From: an uncultured Prevotellaceae bacterium
Lineage (GTDB): Bacteria; Bacteroidota; Bacteroidia; Bacteroidales; Muribaculaceae
Direction: 5' to 3'
Assembly: GCA_900541935.1 (NCBI GenBank)
Contig: UQLZ01000003.1
Span: forward strand, 1 to 64,000
DNA: 64,000 nt
The position numbers were made by a program, and so were the translations under genes. The number at the start of each line of letters is the position of its first letter. Position 1 is the first letter of the stretch. This document shows, piece after piece, positions 17,731-24,438 of the stretch. The notes beneath the pieces are model-generated. The model made no database searches. It had not been told where the DNA came from and saw nothing but the letters and a program-made list of their open reading frames with translations.

Positions 17731-18670
17731 CCTTAATCTGGTCAATTCTTACCAGTTTGTTAATAATGGCATATATAGTAAGCCCGGCAGGAGAGTGTAT
17801 TTGCAGTTTTGAGCATATATTTCTTCTGTGGGTATTAACTGTATGAGTGGAAAGGAATAAAGTTTCTGCAATTTCTTTAGTAGTCATCCCCTTTGCTATG
17901 CATGCAACAATTTCTTTTTCTCGGTTGCTTAATTGCTCTGTTGTAGAAAAGGAATCAGACTGTTGGTCATGTTCAAGTGGAGACCCGCTTGTCAACACTT
18001 TGTCTTCAAGAATTTCTACGGCAGGGACAAAAAGCCTGTCTTCAACTTCGCAGTGAGAGGCAAGGTCTTGCTCGCAGTTGATAATGTCAAAAAGTACCGT
18101 TATCATCTTGTCATTTTCCTTTCCTGGATAATACCTGATGATAATGTCTTTTAGTTCTTTTAGTTTTGTGGCAATGGAATTGTGCTTGTCAGCGAACTTT
18201 CTGATAGAGTATTCTTCCTCATAAAGTCCGTTTAGCAGGTTCGTAACATACTTAAATACTGTATTGTCTTCGTAAGACATGTGTTTTTTAACTTCAAGGG
18301 CATATTCATCGTAAAACTTTATGACAAGGTTTGCGATGTCGTCAGTTCCAGAGCAGTCAATTGCTTCAATCAGTCGTCTTCGTATCATAGGCAGGCAGTA
18401 GTCGAGAAAATAAGCGTGAGCGCGTTTTAGATATTCAATTAACTGCCTGACAGAGATGTCGGTAGTGGAAAAACTATTTCCGCAGGTGAAGTTACAGACC
18501 GAAATGAATGTTTTGCTATCTATCTTGTGTTGAATACAAATTTCAGAAACAGTATTGTCCCCGAAACCTAACGGAATACCAAATCTGCTTGTTATTGGAA
18601 GAACAGCGGAATTTTCCTCAATCATGTCTCTAAGTCTGTCATTTTCTGTGAAGCCTCTTTTACTTGCCAT
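17723..18670 (-). CDS. Hemerythrin-like di-iron domain fused to LuxR-type DNA-binding domain
   Basis: A protein of about 315 residues; the start is set at MASKRGF because the reading frame further upstream runs across the promoter. Residues 1-45 resemble the short ScdA_N/DUF542 domain but lack its CC motif (GIPLGFGDNTVSEICIQHKID). Residues about 70-225 form a helical hemerythrin-like domain of the RIC/YtfE type with likely iron ligands in YLKRAHAYFL, VKKHMSYEDNTVF, DKHNSI and ASHCEVEDRLFVP. Residues about 245-310 are a LuxR helix-turn-helix (LSNREKEIVACIAKGMTTKEIAETLFLSTHTVNTHRRN, split here only by its two halves). It probably senses oxygen, nitric oxide or iron-centre damage and regulates genes in response. 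Targets are unknown. It is convergent with, and overlaps by 8 bp, the fructan regulator, without a shared function being evident. Confidence 0.82.
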   Translation of the reverse strand: MASKRGFTENDRLRDMIEENSAVLPITSRFGIPLGFGDNTVSEICIQHKIDSKTFISVCNFTCGNSFSTTDISVRQLIEYLKRAHAYFLDYCLPMIRRRLIEAIDCSGTDDIANLVIKFYDEYALEVKKHMSYEDNTVFKYVTNLLNGLYEEEYSIRKFADKHNSIATKLKELKDIIIRYYPGKENDKMITVLFDIINCEQDLASHCEVEDRLFVPAVEILEDKVLTSGSPLEHDQQSDSFSTTEQLSNREKEIVACIAKGMTTKEIAETLFLSTHTVNTHRRNICSKLQIHSPAGLTIYAIINKLVRIDQIKAN

Positions 18671-18687
18671 AATCTTAATTTTAATGA

Positions 18688-18718
18688 CAAAGATAGTGCA
18701 AGGCGAGAGCAAAACAAA
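18688..18718 (-). promoter_or_regulatory. Promoter of the hemerythrin-LuxR gene
   Basis: Read on the minus strand, TTTG (18718-18715) and TATCTTTG (18695-18688) are separated by exactly 19 bp, a perfect Bacteroidota promoter, 17 bp before the chosen ATG. The spacer and -7 (GCTCTCGCCTTGCACTATC) are nearly identical to the promoter module of the tandem repeats at 30336-30770. Confidence 0.85.
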
Positions 18719-18753
18719 GCGAAAACGCAGTTTTCAGATTTTTTTGCCGAGTC
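18688..18753 (-). repeat. Inverted partial copy of the promoter-bearing dispersed repeat
   Basis: On the minus strand this stretch reads GACTCGGCAAAAAAATC, then GAAAACTGCG, a T-rich spacer, and GCTCTCGCCTTGCACTATC before TTTG. The third tandem unit (30661-30770) has the same parts in the same order: GATTCGGCAAAAATC, AAAAACTACG, T-rich, GCTCTCACCTTGCACTATC, TTTG. The two loci are 12 kb apart and on opposite strands, so this is a dispersed element that brings a promoter with it. Confidence 0.75.
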
Positions 18754-19002
18754 TCCTGTCAGTCTTAATTCACAAAGCCTTGCATATTTTCATTATGAAC
18801 TATAAAAATGGGGTTGAAGGAATAATCCAGCAACCCCAGTTATATACTCTCGATGTTTCTCAACAAAAGAGCAAATAATAGTGAATTGTTTGCTAAAGGT
18901 ACAAACAAATTCATAAAAAACAATAAAAAGGCAGAAATTTTAAATAAAAAGTTGATTTTGAATAAATGAAAGGAAAAAAGTTTGTGAAAAAGGTGTAATT
19001 AC
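18754..19002. other. Intergenic region with no recognised feature
   Basis: AT-rich DNA between the regulator promoter and the ribosomal-protein promoter. I see no conserved reading frame, RNA gene or repeat here apart from short A/T runs. Confidence 0.6.
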
Positions 19003-19033
19003 TTTGTGGTTAAGAATAAAAGTAGTACCTTTG
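19003..19033 (+). promoter_or_regulatory. Promoter of the rplM-rpsI-rpsB-tsf cluster
   Basis: TTTG (19003-19006) and TACCTTTG (19026-19033) with 19 bp between are a perfect Bacteroidota promoter. The leader to the rplM start is about 105 bp, long enough for an autoregulatory RNA such as the L13-binding leaders proposed for Bacteroidia, though I could not draw a convincing fold. Confidence 0.8.
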
Positions 19034-19144
19034 CGAGCCGATTATATCCAAATTAGCGTTTTTATTATGGAATTGCATATACTTTTGGCCGAGTAGGTGC
19101 AGTGAAGTAATATGTTTAATTAATTTATAAACAAAATTTTAGAA

Positions 19145-19624
19145 GTGGATACTTTAAGTTACAAAACAATTTCAGCAAACGCTGAAACAGCAAACAAAGA
19201 ATGGGTTGTTGTTGATGCAACAGACCAGGTTTTGGGTCGTTTGTGCGCTAAGGTTGCTAAAATTCTTCGCGGCAAATACAAACCAAACTACACACCTCAT
19301 GCAGACTGTGGTGACAACGTTATTATCATTAACGCAGATAAAGTTGTTCTAACAGGTAACAAATGGGAAGGACGTGAATATCTGTCATACACTGGTTACC
19401 CAGGTGGACAACGTTCAACAACTCCAGAAGTATTGTTGAAGAAATCATTCAACAAGCACATTAAACCAGGTATGCACCCATTGTATATCAAGGTTATGAA
19501 GGGTATGTTGCCAAAGAACCGTCTTGGTCGTCGCCTAATTGAGAATATGCACGTTTACAACGGTCCAGAGCACCCACATGCTGCTCAGAACCCGAAAGTT
19601 ATTGACATCAACACGCTTAAATAA
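19145..19624 (+). CDS. rplM: 50S ribosomal protein L13
   Basis: A 159-residue L13 (uL13), an early assembly protein of the large subunit. The Bacteroidota-type start MDTLSYKTISANAETANKEW precedes the core VVDATDQVLGRLCAKVAKILRGK, the HADCGDNVIIINADKV motif and MLPKNRLGRR near residue 120, all diagnostic. The start codon is GTG at 19145. It leads the cluster and is followed 10 bp later by rpsI, the partner found next to rplM in nearly all bacteria. Some regulation by its long leader is likely. Confidence 0.97.
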   Translation: MDTLSYKTISANAETANKEWVVVDATDQVLGRLCAKVAKILRGKYKPNYTPHADCGDNVIIINADKVVLTGNKWEGREYLSYTGYPGGQRSTTPEVLLKKSFNKHIKPGMHPLYIKVMKGMLPKNRLGRRLIENMHVYNGPEHPHAAQNPKVIDINTLK

Positions 19625-19634
19625 TTATTGAGGT

Positions 19635-20021
19635 ATGGAACAAATTAATGCAGTAGGTCGTCGTAAAGCGGCTATCGCGAGAGTATTCGTGAAAGAAGGA
19701 ACAGGCGTTATCACAATCAACAAACGTCCACTTGAGGCTTATTTCCCAAGTTCTATTCTTCAATATATCGTTAAGCAACCACTTGAATTGCTCGGCGTTA
19801 CTGAAAAATATGACATCAAGGTAAATGTAGTAGGTGGTGGTTTTACAGGTCAAGCAGAAGCATTGCGTTTGGGTATTGCTCGTGCATTGGTTAAAATCAA
19901 CGCAGAAGACAAATCAGCATTGCGTCAAGCAGGCTTCGTAACACGTGACCCACGTTCAGTTGAGCGTAAGAAACCAGGTCAACCGAAGGCTCGTAAGAGA
20001 TTCCAATTCAGCAAACGTTAA
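19635..20021 (+). CDS. rpsI: 30S ribosomal protein S9
   Basis: A 128-residue S9 (uS9) of the small-subunit head. It opens with NAVGRRKAAIARVFVKEGTG and ends with the hallmark basic tail KARKRFQFSKR, whose last Arg reaches the P-site tRNA. GGGFTGQAEALRLGIARAL in the middle is the conserved core. It lies 10 bp after rplM and is followed by a structured 118-bp spacer before rpsB. Confidence 0.97.
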   Translation: MEQINAVGRRKAAIARVFVKEGTGVITINKRPLEAYFPSSILQYIVKQPLELLGVTEKYDIKVNVVGGGFTGQAEALRLGIARALVKINAEDKSALRQAGFVTRDPRSVERKKPGQPKARKRFQFSKR

Positions 20022-20028
20022 TATTTTA

Positions 20029-20107
20029 TTTGGATTATCTTACAAAGTGTTTAGTATCCAAACCGGCGAGACTCGCTTGCTGCGAGGCATGACGCTACTT
20101 GTCGGTT
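20029..20107 (+). promoter_or_regulatory. Structured spacer, candidate rpsB leader RNA
   Basis: The gap between rpsI and rpsB can fold: TTTGGAT (20029-20035) pairs with ATCCAAA (20056-20062); alternatively AACCGGC (20061-20067) pairs with GTCGGTT (20101-20107, one G-U), enclosing a CTCGC/GCGAG hairpin (20072-20076 with 20082-20086). The two outer pairings share bases 20061-20062, so they compete. Such switching folds upstream of rpsB would suit feedback by S2, but this is inference from pairing alone. Confidence 0.4.
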
Positions 20108-20139
20108 GTATTAGTAGAACGTAAACAAAGAAATTAAAA

Positions 20140-20937
20140 ATGTCAACACCAAAATTTGAACAATTATTAGAAGCAGGTTGCCATTTTGGCCACTTGAAAC
20201 GTAAATGGAATCCTGCAATGGCTCCTTATATCTTTATGGAGCGCAATGGTATCCACATCATTGACCTTTACAAAACTGCAGCAAAACTTGACGAAGCAGC
20301 AGCAGCTTTGAAAAATATCGCTAAATCAGGCAAAAAAGTACTTTTCGTTGCAACAAAGAAGCAAGCTAAGCAAGTAGTTGCTGATAAGGCTACTTCTGTT
20401 AATATGCCATTCGTTATCGAACGCTGGCCAGGTGGTATGCTTACTAACTTCCCTACTATCCGTAAGGCAGTTAAGAAGATGACTAACATCGACAAGATGA
20501 TGAAGGACGGTACATTTGATAACCTTTCAAAACGTGAACGTCTTCAAGTATCTCGTCAACGTGCAAAATTGGAAAAGAACCTTGGTTCTATCGCTGACTT
20601 GAACAGACTTCCATCAGCACTTTTCGTAGTTGACGTATTGAAAGAGCATATTGCAGTAGCAGAAGCAAAGCGTCTTGGTATTCCAGTATTCGCTATTGTA
20701 GATACTAACTCTAACCCAGATGTAGTTGACTTCGTTATCCCGGCAAACGACGATGCTTCTAAGTCTATCGAACTTATCCTTGATACAGTTTGCGCTGCAA
20801 TGCAAGAAGGTCTCGAAGAAAGAAAAGCAGAAAAGGCTGACGCTCCTGAAGCAGAAGACAAAGATGCAGCACCAAAGCGTGAACGCCGCCGCATCAAAAA
20901 ATCTGCACCAGAAGCAGAAAAGGTAGACGCTGAATAA
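20140..20937 (+). CDS. rpsB: 30S ribosomal protein S2
   Basis: A 265-residue S2 (uS2), which joins the small subunit late and is needed for S1 binding. Clear signatures are LLEAGCHFGHLKRKWNPAMA, YIFMERNGIHIIDLYKT and PSALFVVDVLKEHIAVAEA, with IPVFAIVDTNSNPD near residue 190. The last 35 residues form an acidic then basic low-complexity tail (EERKAEKADAPEAEDKD, RERRRIKKSAPEAE), seen in many Bacteroidota S2 proteins. It is followed 41 bp later by tsf, the usual partner. Confidence 0.97.
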   Translation: MSTPKFEQLLEAGCHFGHLKRKWNPAMAPYIFMERNGIHIIDLYKTAAKLDEAAAALKNIAKSGKKVLFVATKKQAKQVVADKATSVNMPFVIERWPGGMLTNFPTIRKAVKKMTNIDKMMKDGTFDNLSKRERLQVSRQRAKLEKNLGSIADLNRLPSALFVVDVLKEHIAVAEAKRLGIPVFAIVDTNSNPDVVDFVIPANDDASKSIELILDTVCAAMQEGLEERKAEKADAPEAEDKDAAPKRERRRIKKSAPEAEKVDAE

Positions 20938-20978
20938 TCTACTCAATTAATTAATAACCAAAAATAACTATAATAGAT

Positions 20979-21968
20979 ATGGCTGTTACAATGAGCGACA
21001 TCAGCAAGCTCCGTAAACTTACTGGAGCAGGTATGATGGACTGCAAAAAAGCATTGCAAGAAACAGACGGCGATATGGACGCTGCTGTAGAGATTATCCG
21101 TAAGAAAGGTCAAGCAGTTGCTGCAAAGCGTGAAGACCGCGAGGCTTCTGAAGGATGTGTTCTCTCTGCATGTGCTGACGATTTCGCTGCTATCGTAGCC
21201 CTTAACTGCGAAACAGACTTCGTTGCAAAGAACGAAGGTTTTGTGGCTCTTACAAAGTCTATCCTTGACGCTGCAATGGCTGCAAAGGCTAAGACTCTTG
21301 ATGAGGTAAAGGCTCTTACTATCGATGGCAAGACTATCGCTGACCTTATCGTTGAAGAAATCGGTAAAACTGGTGAGAAGATGGAACTCGGTGCTTACGA
21401 GTGCCTTGAAGGTGCTGGTACTACATGCTATGACCACCTTGGTAACAAACTTTCTACTATTGTAACTTTCAACAAGCCGGTTGATCGCCAAGTTGGTAGA
21501 AACATTGCTATGCAAGTTGCTTCTATGAACCCAGTTGCTGTTAGCGAAGATGCTGTTCCTGCCGAAGTTAAGGAAAAAGAACTTGCTATCGCTATTGACA
21601 AAACAAAGGCAGAACAAGTTCAAAAGGCAGTTGAGGCTGCTCTTAAGAAAGCAGGTTTCAACCTTTATACTGCAGAAAACGAGGAGCACATCCAAGAAGG
21701 CATTATGAAGGGTTATATCACAGAAGAGCAAGCTGCTCAAATCCGTGAAATCAAGGCTACTGTTGCTGAGCAAAAGGCTGCTAACTTGCCAGAGCAAATG
21801 ATCCAAAATATCGCTAACGGTCGTATGAACAAGTTCTACAAAGAATCTTGTCTTCTCGAACAAGCGTTCATTATGGATGAAAAGGCTACAGTTAAGTCTT
21901 ATCTTGCAAGCGTTGACGCTGATTTGACTGCTGTTGCTTTCAAGCGCGTAAACTTGAATGAAGACTAA
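20979..21968 (+). CDS. tsf: Elongation factor Ts
   Basis: A 329-residue EF-Ts, the nucleotide exchange factor that reloads EF-Tu with GTP. The N-terminal UBA-like domain has the TDFV-type contact region: LRKLTGAGMMDCKKALQETDGD then ALNCETDFVAKNEGF. The two core repeats follow, and the end (MNKFYKESCLLEQAFIMD) is typical. It is somewhat longer than the E. coli protein (283) owing to insertions common in Bacteroidota. Codon use is strongly biased, as in highly expressed genes. A terminator closes the cluster. Confidence 0.97.
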   Translation: MAVTMSDISKLRKLTGAGMMDCKKALQETDGDMDAAVEIIRKKGQAVAAKREDREASEGCVLSACADDFAAIVALNCETDFVAKNEGFVALTKSILDAAMAAKAKTLDEVKALTIDGKTIADLIVEEIGKTGEKMELGAYECLEGAGTTCYDHLGNKLSTIVTFNKPVDRQVGRNIAMQVASMNPVAVSEDAVPAEVKEKELAIAIDKTKAEQVQKAVEAALKKAGFNLYTAENEEHIQEGIMKGYITEEQAAQIREIKATVAEQKAANLPEQMIQNIANGRMNKFYKESCLLEQAFIMDEKATVKSYLASVDADLTAVAFKRVNLNED

Positions 21969-21989
21969 TATTTAGTCCTCTATATTATA

Positions 21990-22017
21990 AAAGCCGCAAG
22001 AAATTGCGGCTTTTTTT
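21990..22017 (+). terminator. Terminator after tsf
   Basis: AAGCCGCAA (21991-21999) pairs with TTGCGGCTT (22004-22012) over a four-base loop and continues into a T7 run. This is a textbook intrinsic terminator, 22 bp after the tsf stop codon. Confidence 0.93.
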
Positions 22018-22059
22018 GTGCCTTATTGCAAATGATTCGCTTTTCATCCAGCAGGCTTG

Positions 22060-22089
22060 TTTGTTTTTTCTTTTTGTTTATTATTTTTG
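22060..22089 (+). promoter_or_regulatory. Promoter of the tandem TonB-domain lipoprotein gene
   Basis: TTTG (22060-22063) and TATTTTTG (22082-22089) are 18 bp apart, close to the Bacteroidota consensus, and lie 28 bp before the ATG. Confidence 0.6.
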
Positions 22090-22116
22090 CTAGAATGATA
22101 TATAAAACCCAATGCT

Positions 22117-22875
22117 ATGAAAGTTCTATTTTTACTTCTGTCTTTATTCTTGAGCGGGTCGTTTAACAGTTGTGTTATAACAAAAGAGCAAGGCCGTTTA
22201 AACAGTACCCCGTTTGTTGCTCATGATGATTCTTGCCCTGTTTTCCCTGGTGGTGATGCCGAGATGATGAAGTTTATAGAAAAGAATATTCATTATCCGC
22301 AAGATGCAATTGAGGCTGGATTCGAGGGTAAGGTTGTTGTTAAATTTACGGTTACTAAATCCGGCTCAATTTGCAATATTAGTATAGTTGAAAGTGTGTG
22401 TAAATCACTTGACGAGGAGGCTGTTAGAATTGTTAAGTCTTTTCCTGAATTTACTCCTGCTATGAGAGGTAAAGAATCTGTTGATGAATGTTTGACTGTT
22501 CCTGTTGTTTTTAAGTTGCCGTCTGAGAATTTGGATGAGATTTATTATGAACCTTGTTTTCATATGCCCGTTTTACCAGGAGGAGATGCGGAGTTAATGA
22601 GGTTTATGGAAAGAAATTTACGCTATCCAAAAGATGCTCTTGAGAAAGGTATAGAGGGGCGTGTTATTACTAAGTTTACTGTTACAAAGACTGGCTCTAT
22701 ACGGAATATCAGAATCGTTAGAAGCGTGTATAAATCCCTTGATGAGGAAGCTATCCGACTCGTTAAGTCGTTACCGAAATTTGTGCCGGGAAAGATTGAC
22801 GGTGCTTTGGTAGACATTGAATATACTCTACCTGTAAATTTCAGGTTGCCACCAGAATATAAAACAAAGAAATAG
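22117..22875 (+). CDS. Lipoprotein with two tandem TonB C-terminal domains
   Basis: A 252-residue predicted lipoprotein (LSGSFNSCVITKEQ, lipobox Cys near 19) with two copies of the TonB C-terminal fold. Copy 1 (about 42-132) and copy 2 (about 150-243) each start FPGGDAEMMKFIEKN or LPGGDAELMRFMERN and run through YP.DA.E.G.EG.V..KFTVTK.GSI.NI.IV.SV.KSLDEEA.R.VKS. There is no membrane helix, Pro-rich spacer or ExbB/ExbD neighbour, so it is not an energy-transducing TonB. Similar domains occur at the end of BlaR/MecR-like and other Bacteroidota envelope proteins. A role as a periplasmic adaptor that binds TonB boxes or peptidoglycan is possible but unproven. The high identity of the copies points to internal duplication. 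Confidence 0.8.
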   Translation: MKVLFLLLSLFLSGSFNSCVITKEQGRLNSTPFVAHDDSCPVFPGGDAEMMKFIEKNIHYPQDAIEAGFEGKVVVKFTVTKSGSICNISIVESVCKSLDEEAVRIVKSFPEFTPAMRGKESVDECLTVPVVFKLPSENLDEIYYEPCFHMPVLPGGDAELMRFMERNLRYPKDALEKGIEGRVITKFTVTKTGSIRNIRIVRSVYKSLDEEAIRLVKSLPKFVPGKIDGALVDIEYTLPVNFRLPPEYKTKK

Positions 22876-22880
22876 TATAA

Positions 22881-22918
22881 AAATAATGGATTGCTTCAAG
22901 AGAGGCAATCCATTATTT
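22881..22918. terminator. Bidirectional terminator between convergent genes
   Basis: A perfect 14-bp stem (22881-22894 with 22905-22918) with A-rich and T-rich flanks lies between the lipoprotein gene (plus) and gdhA (minus). It can end both transcripts. Confidence 0.9.
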
Positions 22919-22934
22919 TTACTTTATGGCAATT

Positions 22935-24269
22935 TTACAATATTCCTTGAGCCATCATTGCTTTGGCAACCTTCATGAAACCTGCAACGTTGGCACCTTT
23001 GACGTAGTTAGTGTAATCGTCGCTCTCTTTGCCGTATTTCTGGCATTGAGTGTGGATATCAGCCATGATGCTTTTCAATTTAGCGTCAACTTCCTCTGCT
23101 GTCCAAGTAAGTTTCTGTGAGTTTTGTGCCATTTCGAGGCCTGAAACAGAAACGCCACCAGCATTTGCAGCCTTGCCAGGAGCATAGAGAATCTTTGCAT
23201 TGATGAATTGGTGAACAGCCTCCGGTGTTGACGGCATGTTTGCGCCCTCAGAAACAGCGAAGCATCCGTTTTCAAGAAGAGCCTTAGCGTCGTCACCATC
23301 AAGTTCGTTTTGTGTAGCCGAAGGCATTGCAATGTCGCACTTGTAATTCCATGGGCGACCGCCTTCAACGTATTCGCAACCGTATTTTTCAGCAAATTCA
23401 CGGATTCTGCCGCGGTAGATATTTTTGAGTTCAAAAATGAAATCGAGTTGCTCCTCTGTAAGACCTTCTGGAACGTAGATAACGCCGTTAGAGTCGCTCA
23501 TTGTGATAACTTTTGCTCCGAGGGAGAGAAGTTTCTTTGCAGTATATGTTGCAACATTACCAGAGCCGGAAATAGCGACTTTCTTTCCTTTGATGTCAAT
23601 GCCTTTTGTTGCAAGCATATTTAATAGGAAATACACATTTCCGTAGCCAGTTGCTTCCGGTCTGATAAGAGAGCCACCGAATTCAAGCCCCTTACCAGTA
23701 AAAGTACCTGTATTTTCGAGAGCCATTTTCTTGTACATACCATACATATATCCGACTTCACGGCCTCCAACGCCTATATCTCCTGCAGGAACGTCGGTAT
23801 CAGGACCGATGTGACGCCATAGTTCTGTGATGAATGCCTGGCAGAAACGCATTATTTCCATATCTGATTTTCCTTTCGGGCTAAAGTCAGAACCACCTTT
23901 GCCACCACCCATAGGAAGAGTTGTAAGAGAGTTCTTGAATGTTTGCTCGAATGCAAGGAATTTCAGGATAGACTGGTTAACTGATGAGTGAAAACGAATG
24001 CCACCTTTGTACGGGCCGATAGCGTTGTTGTGCTGGATTCTGTAACCCATATTGTTCTGCACTTGACCCTTATCGTCTACCCACGAAACGCGGAAAGAGA
24101 AAATTCTATCAGGAATGCATAGACGCTCTATCAAATTGTATCGCTCAAATTCCGGATGTTCGTTATATACATCCTCGATTGATGTTAATACTTCCTCAAC
24201 TGCTTGGAGGTACTCCGGTTCGTAAGGAAATCTGCGACGAAGGTCGTTGATAACTTCTGTTGCTTTCAT
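22935..24269 (-). CDS. gdhA: NADP-type glutamate dehydrogenase
   Basis: A 444-residue hexameric glutamate dehydrogenase that makes glutamate from 2-oxoglutarate and ammonia. The start is placed at MKATEVINDL, giving the normal length; the in-frame extension upstream lies over the promoter. Key features: YKGGIRFHSSVNQSILKFLAFEQ, the catalytic region LPMGGGKGGSDF, PAGDIGVGGREVGYM with the catalytic Asp, and the dinucleotide fold VAISGSGNVATYTAKKL. GDH is the main ammonium-assimilating enzyme of many gut Bacteroidales. It is a single-gene unit, convergent with the tandem TonB-domain lipoprotein gene. Confidence 0.96.
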   Translation of the reverse strand: MKATEVINDLRRRFPYEPEYLQAVEEVLTSIEDVYNEHPEFERYNLIERLCIPDRIFSFRVSWVDDKGQVQNNMGYRIQHNNAIGPYKGGIRFHSSVNQSILKFLAFEQTFKNSLTTLPMGGGKGGSDFSPKGKSDMEIMRFCQAFITELWRHIGPDTDVPAGDIGVGGREVGYMYGMYKKMALENTGTFTGKGLEFGGSLIRPEATGYGNVYFLLNMLATKGIDIKGKKVAISGSGNVATYTAKKLLSLGAKVITMSDSNGVIYVPEGLTEEQLDFIFELKNIYRGRIREFAEKYGCEYVEGGRPWNYKCDIAMPSATQNELDGDDAKALLENGCFAVSEGANMPSTPEAVHQFINAKILYAPGKAANAGGVSVSGLEMAQNSQKLTWTAEEVDAKLKSIMADIHTQCQKYGKESDDYTNYVKGANVAGFMKVAKAMMAQGIL

Positions 24270-24301
24270 TTTTCTAATCTCCAGTTTTGTTAATGTTTGT
24301 G

Positions 24302-24309
24302 CAAAAGTA
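24302..24309 (-). promoter_or_regulatory. -7 element of the gdhA promoter
   Basis: On the minus strand the sequence reads TACTTTTG, a match to TAnnTTTG, 32 bp before the gdhA ATG. No good TTTG occurs at the usual distance, so the -33 is weak and an activator may be needed. Confidence 0.55.
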
Positions 24310-24438
24310 CACAAATAAATCGAAATTGCGAAATAATTGTTATTAAAATCGCTTAAAATCTTACATAATGGTGTTTTTTAAGCGATTTTATAAATTTTTT
24401 CTTTTTATTGTTTCTGTTTGAGTATCTTAGTTTTAGTG

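Noticed and set aside
20061..20107. tRNA gene in the rpsI-rpsB gap
   Set aside because: The fold lacks a seven-base acceptor stem, T-loop sequence and anticodon arm of the right size.
20943..21863. A 306-codon open frame on the minus strand inside tsf
   Set aside because: It lies opposite a highly expressed gene with strongly biased codons, which leaves the antisense frame open. The translation is Ser/Cys/Phe-rich and resembles no family.
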